Below are positions 20,766 to 34,000 of a stretch of 54,828 bases of DNA, in pieces. Positions within the stretch are counted from its first letter, which is position 1. Every line of letters starts with the position of its first letter. The position numbers and the translations under genes were made by a program. The notes under the pieces were generated by a model. That model searched no databases. It saw nothing but the letters and a program-made list of their open reading frames with translations, and had not been told where the DNA came from. Location: contig NW_003121912.1 in the NCBI RefSeq assembly GCF_000003605.2, positions 140,698-195,525 on the forward strand. The letters run 5' to 3'. The DNA is from Saccoglossus kowalevskii (Eukaryota; Hemichordata; Enteropneusta; Harrimaniidae).

Positions 20766-23280
20766 GTTTTTCTCGGGGTACTCACGGCCCCGTAGAGAGG
20801 TACTTGCATTGCAGATTTGTACCATTAGTTGGCTATTTTGAGATCCCGAATGATCCACCATGATTATTTATTTGGGGATAGATGTGATTAAATTTATTAC
20901 CTCTTGTCGTATGGGGGCGACAGCCGCACATTGAACAGTGAAAACTATAGACAACGTGATCAGAAAGCGATTAAAAGCTAGACATGTGGTGGTATTTAAT
21001 TGGAGATAAGATACACCAACCATCATACCTGAGTATCAGTCGTGTTCGTTTTCGTTTGATGGTTATTCTTTCCTCCTCTGATGAAATACAATACATAAAA
21101 ATGTGACGTATCTGAAACAGAATCAAACATACTTAGTCATCAATGAAGTTAAAACTTGTATTTTATCTGAAGTTCATAAACAGAGAAGAAAAGGGGTAAT
21201 ATTTAGAATTAGGAATGTTTTAAAGTTTGTTTTTTTCATTTTCTTTTCATATTTAATATATTCATATATATAGAAAACTGCATGCATTTTTCCAGGAACC
21301 AAATGTTGGCACATTCATGAAAATAAAAATGTACAGACAAGACACCGAAATAATTGCATTGGTCATATTTATCAAGCCACCCCGATGATTTCAAATGGTC
21401 GCTCCCTAAAATTCTGGAAAATTCTACATATGTAAACAGAGGTGGTAAAAATGCTAGTTGACCAGAAATTCATTTCTGGTTATTTGGATACTATGATCAT
21501 AAATGTATTCCATGTTACAAAACAAAACAAGTGTTTATACAGTTGTAGTACAATAAAGGTAAATTTGGCTCAGTTTTGTTTTCATAGATTAACAATATGC
21601 TGCCCATGATGTATAACACAATGCTTACTGTGTACAAAGGTTACTTCACTATAAGAACTGTTATCAAGTTCACCACATACTTCACATGTTGATGATACAA
21701 TGCAATGTAGACAACTAATTAGACAAGATATACTTATCAGTAAATGACATCACTGTACCATTTGATTGGACACTGATGGATGTTTATCATGGTGGAGACT
21801 GGTACCTGTGTAGATTGCAACATATGTACATCGTCCGACAAAGCAGTGACACGATCATCTGTTTTGAGATCTGAAATTACTTACTGTTAAAGTGAAAGAA
21901 TGCGTCACAAGAGATTTATTCGCCTAGACGTACAGTAAGAAGAAATACAAGAAGGAAATGGACAAGGTAGGGGAAGAGCAAGAAGTGTTTCATGTTGCTA
22001 CGCTGCTTTGTGCGCGATATTTCAGTGCTTAGCTTTTGAACTGAAAATGTTTATTTTTGTATTGCAGGCATTTAAGTCGTCTTTGAAAGTTTAAAACTGT
22101 TTGTAAAATAGGAGAAACGTTTTTTTATATGATTACATATAAGTAGTACTTTTATTTTAAGATATCTTGGGATCCATACGTAGATTACAAAACATCTCAG
22201 GCGTCAGTATAGGAAATCTATTCAATGTGGTAAAACTACAGCTAACGTTCAAACTCTCGAACGACTTGTTACGAAATCACCCCCTTCAATCACAGAAACG
22301 ATTCGCGCGCGCATGGCAGACTAGCAATTAACCATAAAACAAAAACTTTGTATATTGTTGACATACAATCGTTAGAAACTAAATTTTAAAAAAAGAAATT
22401 TTTCGAAATATGCAGATGCTTATTAGTTAAAACTATGATATGCTTATCAAAATGACAACGGTGATTCATTTGAAGCCATTTCATCTCCGATCCTACACTG
22501 CTTTCAGAGAGTTTTTTTCGTCGAATATTATTTAAAAACTAATTACTCTAAATATTTTGCTATCACCGCCCGTTTACGAATGTTATAACTATAGCCATTT
22601 GTTTTATTATATACAACAAACGAATCTCTAAATTGTGACCTACGCAGACTTTTCTAATTTGTTTCATATATAATTTTCTAACAAAACGATAAAATTGTTA
22701 TGAAAGCAGGTGTATAATGTAAAAACAATGTCGCTATCACCGAAGGTCAAATTCCATCACATCCACCCTTAACTGGGGCATTGTGGACAAACTGATTAGT
22801 TATTTATAGCTCCGAACTTAGACAGGTTATCGATAACTAGGGCAGCTGGATATCTTGACGTATTTTATTAACTGACTCCAATTTTTGAACTAAAATCCCG
22901 ATATTGGAAACAGAATCATAACGTTAAAATTGTAAGATGCCGTGTCGAAATTGGGGATATCAAGACCATGGTCTTTCGGTGATGTAGTTTTGTGTCGCAT
23001 TGGGAGTGGTGTGGTTATGGTTTCAGTCCAGCGTCATCGGAATGTAATTACAGCTCAGTTGGTAACGGTATGGTGGTGAGATATGAACAATGATACAATA
23101 CAGACCATAGTTTAAATTTTCGAGTCTGTAATTGGGTCCAGAAATGACAGTATGAGTTGATACTATGTATCTTCAATCCGAACAATACTAAATGAATAAA
23201 TAAATAAATAAAGGTATTTCTTTTTTTCATTCATTCTTGCATTTGTTTTTTTGTTCTTTTATTTTGAACGGTCAGTTTCT
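20766..23280. other. Intergenic or first-intron region upstream of the ROCO gene
   Basis: Lies between two long TTTA arrays. At 21958-21966 the sequence ATGGACAAG is followed by GTAGGG, with purine at -3 and G at +4. This would make a small first coding exon (Met-Asp-Lys) in phase 0 with the ankyrin exons. A weak tRNA-like A-box (CAGCTCAGTTGGTAAC) is at about 23052-23067 without a good B-box. Nothing else is recognised. Confidence 0.25.
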
Positions 23281-23458
<178 letters not shown>

Positions 23459-23461
23459 CAG

Positions 23462-23539
23462 AAAGTTTCCGAGAAGAGTGATAATGCTCGTCAATTACTA
23501 GCTGCATTACGGCCTGTGGATGACCAAGCGAACGGCTAT
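23462..23539 (+). CDS. Exon A0: diverged copy of the first ankyrin exon (ROCO gene)
   Basis: 78 bases bounded by CAG and GTACGT, open in phase 0, coding 26 residues. It aligns with exons A1-A3: KSDNARQLLAALRPVDDQ against NNDIDGVRKLLAAGRPVDEQ. It is 15 bases shorter, a loss of five codons that keeps frame. Splice signals are intact, so it could be a working alternative exon. It may equally be a decaying duplicate. It sits directly against the TTTA array. Confidence 0.55.
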
Positions 23540-24122
23540 GTACGTCACTTCATTGTCACGTGTTCGTGTTATACATTGCAGATGACATCATTTACTGCAA
23601 TATTATTTACTATACAGTGAACTATACAAAGTAGTTGATTTGCATATATACATATTTCTAAAAAATGTAAATAGCGATCAGCTCTCATTCAAACATTTAA
23701 TAGTGATTGGCTCAAGAGCTGGACATTGTCTGTGTGTCCATAATGTGTGCGCATGCCTACGCGCGACACAGCAACAGTGACGTCCACTTATTTAAAATGA
23801 GGCGCTTGCTGATTGGATAACGTCAAATTAACTCATTATTATTAATTAGAGCTAACGACCATGTCACTATACTATTTCTGGATTGGTCAATTTAAATTAA
23901 AACATTTATTTTTATTTATAAAAATGTATATTTATAAAATGTTTATAACAAGCCCAGCTTTATGTTCTTCACTGTACACATAACTCTTAAATATATTGCA
24001 ATGTATATAGTACTGTGTTAAGAATATTGAAATGGGTTATGGTTGTACATTTGAATGAATGTACATATAATGTAATATCTTTATCTTGATCTAATAAAAC
24101 ACGATTTATATTCATATTTCAG

Positions 24123-24221
24123 TACAACTTTACATCATTACCCTATGCTGCATGCGATGAAATTACAAATACAGTAGAATTTTTAAGAAACTCACCAGCC
24201 GTTGTAAAGTCTACCTCTTCA
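24123..24221 (+). CDS. Exon B0: diverged copy of the second ankyrin exon
   Basis: 99 bases between TTTCAG and GTAAGT, phase 0, 33 residues. It aligns with exon B1 (NFTSLPYAACDEITNTVEFL against NFTALHYAARDGYTNIVEVL) but has lost ankyrin consensus residues (the His of TALHYAA is Pro; the G of RDG is E). The A0-B0 pair mirrors A-B1, so a two-exon unit was duplicated. Use in mRNA is uncertain. Confidence 0.6.
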
Positions 24222-24968
24222 GTAAGTATAAACACTTGCTAGTGCTATGTATCCGTAACCAAACTGTACCTGTGTAAAACGTCGATATATTGGCTAAAAT
24301 ATTGTCACGTTCATGTTGGAATTTACAACATTTCGGAATTTTAACATTTTAACAATTTTAAATCTCATGAATTAAACTTAAAATCGATTAATTAAACAAT
24401 TTGCCCAGCAAAATACTTGGCTGTAAAAGAATGTTATTACTGAAAATAGTGATACTGTATAGCCACGGTGGACTGGTCACGCATTGCATGCTGGTCAGCA
24501 ATTAGAATACAAGTTTACATTAATGCATGACAATGTAAATCTCTGTAAATCTCATTCGATACCGACTTCTGACATGGCTAAAACCAATGTCGAGTTATAA
24601 TTTAGTATCAGTTGTAATTTTGATTGATGACATGATATCAACGTGACTTTCACTACATATGAATGCAATAAAGTTCCAGCAGTTCCGTCGTTTCACATAC
24701 AAATCTATATGTTAAAAATAAAAACGTATTGCATGCTGGTTAGCAATTAGAATACAAGTTTACATTATCGTGTGACAATGTAAATCTATGTCGTCATGAA
24801 AAAACTCTAATTTTGATAATAAAGATTTGTAATACTTGTGAGAAATCACAATGTTACTGTCCTGTATTACACTTCTCGACCTTGGTGGATGACATATTGG
24901 TGGTCAAATGCATTGGATTGTTCAAATCCAGTACATTTTGTCATTTCATTATTATTATTTTTTACAAG

Positions 24969-25061
24969 ACTGTGTATGAAGCCGCCAAGAACAATGATAT
25001 TGATGGTGTAAGAAAATTACTAGCTGCAGGACGACCAGTGGATGAACAAGATGTTACTAAT
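24969..25061 (+). CDS. Exon A1: first ankyrin repeat
   Basis: 93 bases after TTTTTTACAAG and before GTATGT, 31 residues. It contains VYEAAKNNDIDGVRKLLAAG, a typical N-terminal ankyrin cap. It differs from A3 by Q for R in VDEQD/VDERD. Confidence 0.8.
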
Positions 25062-28000
25062 GTATGTAACATAATTGTAATAACTGTTGTATTCGATATT
25101 GTCATATGTCATTAATTAATTATATGTAGAATATAGGTTGCACACTTGTTTACGTATTGCGCGCGTGCGCAGTAACTATAGTTGGCAAAAAACTGGTGGT
25201 TCGCACCCCGGAGATAAAATAACGGCGTTGCGCACAACTTCTCGTTGCGCCGCGTCCTGTTCGATATGGGACTCACAGCGACGTACACAGCGCGTACACG
25301 TGTAAAATACATTGTTTGTTTACATGAAATGCGAACACGCACTGCGCGACGACCATCGTCCTTTAAATATTCGTTTACGTGTTTCTGCTGATAAAAATGA
25401 GGGCGCTTGTCATTCGATACCGACTTAGTCTGACATGACTGAAATTAATGTCGACTTATAATTTAGTATCAGTTGTAATTTTGATTGATGACATGATATC
25501 AACGCGACTTTCACTACATATGAATGCAATAAAGTTCCGGCAGTTCCGTCGTTTCACATACCAATCTATATGATGATAATAATAACAAGGGTATACTATG
25601 ACCCGATTTATGGAAATGACCTAGTTATAACAGAAAATATACTACATCTCATGAATTAAACTTAAAATCGAAATTCTATCTCGAGATTTTAGCTCAGCAT
25701 CTTGATTTTATGTCTAATTCATGGACATTTGAAGTCGATAGTCTGTAAAATATCGCACCACACTGTTGTGTTTCGATGAGGTGTTCACGCATAGAGCCAG
25801 AAATAATTAAACAATTTGTCGAAAATGCCCAGCAAAATACTTGGTTGTGAAAGAATGTTATCACTGAAAATAGTGGCACTGTATAGCCACGGTAGACTGG
25901 TCACGCATTGCATGCTGGTTAGCAATTAAAATATAAGTTTATATTATCGTGTGACAATGTAAATCTATGTCGTCATGAAAAAACTTTAATTTTGATAATA
26001 AAGATTTGTAATACTTGTTAGAAATCACAATGTTACTGTCCCGTATTACACTTCTCGACCTTGGTGGTTGACATATTGATGGTCAAATGCATTGGATTGT
26101 TCAAATCCAGTAAATTTTGTCATTTCATTATTATTATTTTTACAAGACTGTGTATGAAGCCGCCAAGAACAATGATATTGATGATGTAAGGAAATTACTA
26201 GCTGCAGGACGACCAGTAGATGAACGAGATGTTACTAATGTATGTAACATANNNNNNNNNNNNNNNNNNNNNNNNNNNNNNNNNNNNNNNNNNNNNNNNN
26301 NNNNNNNNNNNNNNNNNNNNNNNNNNNNNNNNNNNNNNNNNNNNNNNNNNNNNNNNNNNNNNNNNNNNNNNNNNNNNNNNNNNNNNNNNNNNNNNNNNNN
26401 NNNNNNNNNNNNNNNNNNNNNNNNNNNNNNNNNNNNNNNNNNNNNNNNNNNNNNNNNNNNNNNNNNNNNNNNNNNNNNNNNNNNNNNNNNNNNNNNNNNN
26501 NNNNNNNNNNNNNNNNNNNNNNNNNNNNNNNNNNNNNNNNNNNNNNNNNNNNNNNNNNNNNNNNNNNNNNNNNNNNNNNNNNNNNNNNNNNNNNNNNNNN
26601 NNNNNNNNNNNNNNNNNNNNNNNNNNNNNNNNNNNNNNNNNNNNNNNNNNNNNNNNNNNNNNNNNNNNNNNNNNNNNNNNNNNNNNNNNNNNGGGACTCC
26701 TAGTGACGTACAGAATGCGTTAGGCTGTCAATAGTCGGTCATACCTAATATTATTCTGTTATTATTAATAAATATTGTGTATAAACATAATAAGCGTGAA
26801 TAAATTGCGAACGCCAGGACAGGAAGTATGGAGTACCGTTAAGCACAACCGACTGTCCGGTGTTGCAATTCACTGGTAAGAATTCTTACCAGATCCTGGC
26901 ACTTTCATATGCAAATGATAGTCGCGCAGATATCTATCATTTTATCGTGACCAATCGTGAAAAGGTCAGGGATGGCTGGCTACGAGGATCGCCCACGACT
27001 TACGTGATGTTTGTTTTGACTCTACTATGCGCGGTCGCGACACTTTCCACAGCAGTTTTGATATCATGTCACAAACAAATCTTGACGTGAACAACCAACG
27101 CATTCAGGGAGTAATTTAGAATAAATTTGCATGCATTATGTTAATATATTTTTTTTCGTGACGTCTGCATCAACTATGAATTATTCATATCAACTACAAA
27201 CCTGCAAACGAGGACAGTCTCGTAGGACTAAAGTCCCTCGCCTGAAATGGTTCGCATTTCCAATCAAACGCCTTTGAAGTTCGAATGTCTAGGAAACGCA
27301 ATTACATTAGGTCCGAGGACTGTCGACAGTATAACAATGCGTGTAAAATACATTGTTTGTTTCCATGAAATTCGAACACGCACTGCGCGACGACCACCGC
27401 TCTTTAAATATTCGTTCACGTGTTTCCGCTGATAAAAATGAGGGCGCTTGTCATTCGATACCGACTTCTGACATGGCTAAAACCAATGTCGAGTTATAAT
27501 TTAGTATCAGTTGTAATTTTGATTGATGACATGATATCAACGTGACTTTCACTACATATGAATGCAATAAAGTTCCGGCAGTTCCGTCGTTTCACATACA
27601 AATCTATATGTTAAAAATAAAAACGTATTGCATGCTGGTTAGCAATTAGAATACAAGTTTACATTATCGTGTGACAATGTAAATCTATGTCGTCATGAAA
27701 AAACTTTAATTTTGATAATAAAGATTTGTAATACTTGTTAGAAATCACAATGTTACTGTCCCGTATTACACTTCTCGACCTTGGTGGTTGACATATTGAT
27801 GGTCAAATGCATTGGATTGTTCAGATCCAGTACATTTTGTCATTTCATTATTATTATTTTTTACAAGACTGTGTATGAAGCTGCCAAGAACAATGATATT
27901 GATGGTGTAAGAAAATTACTAGCTGCAGGACGACCAGTAGATGAACGAGATGTTACTAATGTATGTAACATAATTGTAATAACTTTTGTATTCGATATTG

Positions 28001-31000
28001 TCATATGTCATTAATTAATTATATGCAGAATATAGGTTGCACACTTGTTTACGTATTGCGCGCGTGCGCAGTAACTAGTTGGCAAAAACCGGTTGTTCGC
28101 ACCCGAAGATAAAATAACGGCGTTGCGCACAGTTTCTCGCTGCGCCGCGTCCGTTTCGATATGGGACTCATAGCGACGTACACAACGCGTGCACGTGTAA
28201 ATTACATTGTTTGTTTACATGAAATTCGAACACGCACTGCGCGACGACCATCGTCTTTTAAATATTCGTTTACGTGTTTCCGCTGATAAAAACGAGGGCG
28301 CTTGTCATTCGATACCGACTTCTGACATGGCTGAAATCAATGTCGAGTTATAATTTAATATCAGTTGTAATTTTGATTGATGACATGATATCAACGCGAC
28401 ATTCACTACATATGAATGCAATAAAGTTCCAGCAGTTCCGTCGTTTCACATACCAATCTATATGTTGATGATCACTGTGACCCGATTTATGGAAATGACT
28501 TAGTCATAATAGAAGATATACTACAAAAAGTATCACTTGGTGAACTCCACTGTTGAGATGAATACTAATTATACATTTAATTTTATACATTGTCTTGAAA
28601 AAAGCCATTGCTACAGAACATTTTCTGATTTTTTTATTAATCATTTTCTTGTAAAGGATTTTTTTTTAAAAGGGTAATTATTCTATTAGTAATACAACTC
28701 ATAATGAATACATTTATATTTCAGTTTAACTTTACTGCATTACATTATGCTGCACGTGATGGGTATACAAATATTGTAGAAGTGTTGCTTAAGGCAAGTG
28801 CAGATGTAAATTCTACAACTACAGTGAGTATAAATATTAAAATATATATCTATAATCAGAGGTACATTACTTGGGGTTTGCATCTACGGTGACATGATAC
28901 CAAGATCCAGTTTCAATCTCGCTCTCGCATAAGCGTTCCAACCCAGAAAAATGTGAATGCGCATGCCCGAGGTAACTAGGATACTGGGATGTCCAGGTGG
29001 ATCAAAATAGCTGCTCACGATATGACGGATTACGATAACTATATTTTCTGTACATTTTCGATGTATTACATTTTTTCACTGTGAATGTGATTATTTATGT
29101 TTTATTATTTTATTACAAACCTCCTATGTCATGTCAGATGGTCGTAGAACCAGTCTCGCTTTCTCCGAGATGAGACTTGAATGGGATCTTGGCATGATGT
29201 CATCATACAGTACTATGCGCGTTGCAAACCCAAAGTAATGTACCTCTGCTATAATGTATAGGGGAATATACTGTAGGTAATAGGATATATATCTGTTTTG
29301 TAGCATTCGTTCCTATAAACAGTTGAATATATCTATTATACAGTATATTATATTTCTCTATTGGGAGAGAATATATTCCTCTATTGGGTAGAATATATCC
29401 CTCTATTGGGTAGAATATATCCCTCTATTGGGTAGAATATATCCTTCTATTGGGTAGAATTATCCCTCTATTGGGTAGAATATATCCCTCTATTGGGTAG
29501 AATATATCCCTCTATTGTGTAGGATATATCCCTCTATAGGGTAGAATTTATTCCTCTATTGGGTAAAATATATCCCTCTATTGTGTAGGATATATCCCTT
29601 TATAGGGTAGAATTTATTCCTCTATTGGGTAAAATATATCCCTCTACTGCCTTTGTATACTGATAACTCACAGCGAAGTACTGACATTGCATATTGACCT
29701 TTTTGTTTTGCAGGATCTGTGGACTCCATTATATGTGGCAACACTGAATCAGCGTACACAGGTGGTAGAGATGTTGCTAAATAATCGTGCCAATGTGAAT
29801 ACAGCCGACAATGTGAGTAAAATTATGTTTGTGCGAATGTGTGTTTCGCTGGCTTCCAGCATCGATCCACTGAAAACTGTGAAAACATTTAAATTTCTGT
29901 TCTACGTATCGGGCATAAATTATTGGATTTTGCAAAGGATAGATAGAGCGTTTCGGGAAGGGGTTTCGTAATACTGCAATATCACAACGTCTATTCAGTC
30001 TGCTACGATCAGCTTGACCACCCAGCCTCAGAGAGATCGTGGGTTCAGTTGCCCTGGTCGGCTGCCCACTCAGCAACGCTCGGGTCATTCGGAAGGGATT
30101 TGAAACTGACGGCTCTGTGTATTTATTGAATTTAAATTTTTTTGTGACAGTCTTTGGTTGAACAGGTCACGAGGGCTTGTCAACTGAATCTACGGGGTTC
30201 GCCGTTAGTTGACAAGCCACCGTGTACTAACTGGCTGCCTTCTAATAATAAAGATCAAATCGTGTACAACAGTGAGGAACAGATTTACATTCGCTGCAAA
30301 TTTAAAGAGAGTGTAACGGGATTCCTGCTCTATATGTGGAGCGGCCACTCCCTATGATCGAAGTACTGACGTCAGGTATATCAAAGGAAGAACAATTTAA
30401 TAATAATACCAATACTAATTACCGCCCTCTCGTGACGTGATTTGCCATGGCATTTGGGAGAAATGACAAGAACGACAACTAAAACAAGTATTTTTCTTCT
30501 GAATAAATCCGTTTTTCTTGATATGAGTTGAATTCAGGTCAGGTAAATTTAGTTTGATTTATTGAGATCTGTTTCGACTAATAAGCTGCTGAAACCAAAC
30601 CGGTTTGAAAGTCGCTGATGTTTGTAATATGGTATGCATGTTTTCGCTTTGGAAAATTGGTGGCGGCCATCTTTGATTTCATTCATAACTACACCAGTTC
30701 ACTTTCATGCTAGTAAAGACAATTTGATATAATACTTGAACATGTCGAACTAAACCCTGTCAATACCTCGCCGTCGTTACGCACATTTACGTAATATAGA
30801 ATGTATAGGTACACACACGGTTTTGATCGCGCCACAGTTTTGAGCCCTATTTTCACAGTCGAGCCGATCTTTTTAACCAATAATTTTAAGATTTTAGCCA
30901 TTTTAGGGGGAAAATGGGCCATTTTTAAAATAAAAAACACAAATTTTCAGGCCAAAGGCGTTTGGTTCCAGTTTTCAACTTGCTTCGGACCACTTCCACC

Positions 31001-34000
31001 CCAAATCAAAGTGAGTACCCCCCCCGGTTGTGTATTTATATATTTATACATTCTTGATGTAATTTATAATACTCTATTCTCTCACAGGGTTGTATCACTT
31101 CATTACATATCGCTGCGGAGAATGGAAACACGTCTATACTGGGAAAGTTATTAAATAGAGGCGCTAATGTCAATGCTGTTGATATGGTGAGTGAACCATA
31201 TGTGTTGTTTAATATGTACACATAATTATAGTATTTAAACAGTACTCTTACTAGAATGACTGCAAGTACTATCGACACGACAGACATATTCCATTCATAA
31301 TTTTTGTAGATATTTATAAACTTCACAATTCAATGAAACGCGAGATTTATATTGGCTGACGGAATAGCATTGGAACAATTTGAAATGACGCCATTGCACC
31401 AACCTCTCGTTGATTGGCTGGTTAGATTAAACTGCTATTGCATTTTACATTTTTTTAAATAAAAATGAAGGGTCTGTTGTGTCGATAATACCAGTTTAAA
31501 TATGAACCCAGTACGCATGCAGCGAACTGTCAGAAAACACATACAGACGTATTCAATAACTATTGTGCAATCAGAATAATGTTGAAGGACCTGATCATGT
31601 ACTAGACTTCCTCAGGTGCGGTACAATCTTGTCTTTTATCGCCTCTATGCGTTTAACATGTTGAGCACTAAATTGAGGATAATCATTAGAAACTAGATAA
31701 CGATGGCAGGATTTTAAAAAAATGCACAGGAATAAATCATGAAAACGATTCTTGCAGAGATCAATTATAAAGATTCACCATAGAGAAACAAATATTTCAG
31801 ACAATGCATATCGTCCCACCCAAAGTTTTTAATGGTTCATCCCGAAATCGAATCAATCGTGATCAGCGCAATAGTCTTGTTGTATCCGGCACCTCTAAAG
31901 TTGAAATATAAATATGATAAGATTCTCATTGCTTCTTCAGATCAAGAACACCCCTCTACATAATGCAGCAGAGAAAGGACATACACCTACAGTGGCCATG
32001 TTACTCAAAAACAATGCTGAGGTCAATCTTCGTAATAACGTGAGTAAACTGGATGTGTTGTTTGTAAGGCCAGGAAAAAACAAGTCTGTTTCTTGCTTCA
32101 TGTAAATTTTAAAATAAGGCGGCGAGGCGATTTATTTGATTAGTGAGCTAAAATGGGGGAAATTTGAGACAAGTGCGAGTACAAGCGCATTTTGGAATGC
32201 TTTAGAAGGCGCATAGTTCAAAATGATGCGCGCGGAAACGAGAAACAGAGATATTTTTTTTTTCTAAGCCTAAACATGTAGAGTGTTTATTCATGCTAAT
32301 GTAATGTAGTATTTTTCTAAGTAGCTGTAACTATAACTATAACTAAGACTATAACGTGAACATGAACGATCATAGTACTGCGTCTTCTTTGTCATGGCAC
32401 CCATGTGACATGTACGTTACATTCATTATTTATTTATTTTCACCAAATTGAAATGTGTGCTGTGTGATGATTGGGTCGCTTCCATTACAACTGCATTGCT
32501 TTATGGGTGTTGATTGTGACGTCATGAATTTATCAGGACTGGCAAACAAATTTCTGTTGACCACAAACTGCAACATTTGAGTCGAATTGAATGACATGAA
32601 GGAAGTTTCGTGATGCAGACATTAAATATTCCCGATGTTAAGAAGTGACAAAGAAAACCAATCCACTGGGTGTCATAGCACTTAAAGCCTTCTCGTCGAT
32701 AATTGTCATCCAGCGTGCGTTCGATTATATTGTAAACAAACAAATAGTGCATTTCATACGCGTTGAATACGTTGCATGGAACCTATTAAATATTGGCATC
32801 TCATTACACCATATTTAAAGATGTTATAGAAATAAAATTCTACATTTATATATTTCAGGTCAATAAGACACCACTGACACTTGCTATTGAACATAAGAAC
32901 GTTGATACAGTGCGAGTATTGGTTATTGATATTCTAAGTGACACAAACAAGGTAAAAGACGAGTTAATTGACCTAGTTTGAATGAGAATATGTGTGAAAT
33001 TTTAACTAATATATTGACATATGTGACTTTGTGCTACAATCGGAAAAGGGACAAGCAGACTCGTACATTGAACCTTACATTGACTCATTGACGCTTTGCG
33101 CTACAGTCGAACAAGGGACACACTGACTCGTACATTGAACCTCACATTGACCTATTGAGGTTTTGCGCTACAGTCGGACAAATGACAAGCAGACTGTACA
33201 CTGGACCTCACATTGACCTATTGAGGTTTTGCGCTACAGTCGGACAACGGACAAGCAGACTGTACATTGGCCCTCCCATTGACCTATTGAGGTTTTGCGC
33301 TACAGTCGGACAAGGGACACATTGACTCGTACATTGGACCTCACAGTGACCTATTGAGGTTTTGTGCTACAGTCGGACAAGGAACAAGCAGACTGTACAT
33401 TGGACCTCACATTGACCTATTGAGGTTTTGTGCTACAGTCGGACAAGGAACAAGCAGACTGTACATTGGACCTCACAGTGACCTATTGAGGTTTTGCGCT
33501 ACAGTCGGACAAGGGACACATTGACTCGTACATTGGACCTCACAGTGACCTATTGAGGTTTTGCGCTACAGTCGGACAAGGAACAAGCAGACTCTACATT
33601 GGACCTCACATTGACCTATTGAGGTTTTGCGCTACAGTCGGACAAGGGACACATTGACTCGTACATTGGACCTCACATTGACCTATTGAAGTTTTGCGCT
33701 ACAGTCGGACAACGGACAAGCAGACTCTACATTGGACCTCACATTGACCTATTGAGGTTTTGCGCTACAGTCGGACAAGGGACACATTGACTCGTACATT
33801 GGACCTCACATTGACCTATTGAGGTTTTGTGCTACAGTCGGACAAGGGACACATTGACTCGTACATTGGACCTCACAGTGACCTATTGAGGTTTTGTGCT
33901 ACAGTCGGACAAGGGACAAGCATCGCACTCTGCGTTCCGCTCAACCCACTTCAGACGATTTAAGTACAATACTTGATGGAGGTAGTGGAGAATTAATAAA

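Larger units (their letters stand above)
24362..28490 (+). repeat. Tandemly duplicated segments carrying ankyrin exon A
   Basis: Two blocks alternate. Block x (starts CATTCGATACCGACTT) is at about 24553-24713, 25411-25571, 27452-27612 and 28306-28464. Block y (starts GCATGCTGGTTAGCAATT and contains exon A and its flanking introns) is at about 24731-25390, 25912-26251 (cut by the gap) and 27631-28280. Copies differ at few positions, so duplication is recent, or some copies are unresolved haplotypes around the assembly gap. Confidence 0.8.

Noticed and set aside
23052-23130. tRNA gene
   Set aside because: Has an A-box-like CAGCTCAGTTGGTAAC but no matching B-box or cloverleaf arms.
24813-24968. 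Upstream extension of exon A1 as a coding start
   Set aside because: Sequence is intron-like, shared with A2 and A3 introns, and TTTTTTACAAG is a good acceptor; the extended frame has no domain character.
26117-26734. Open frames spanning the N gap
   Set aside because: They are open only because N codons are not stops. The real unit is exon A2 (26147-26239).
29352-29647. CRISPR-like repeat array
   Set aside because: Short repeats are directly abutting with no unique spacers, in a eukaryotic intron; it is a minisatellite.
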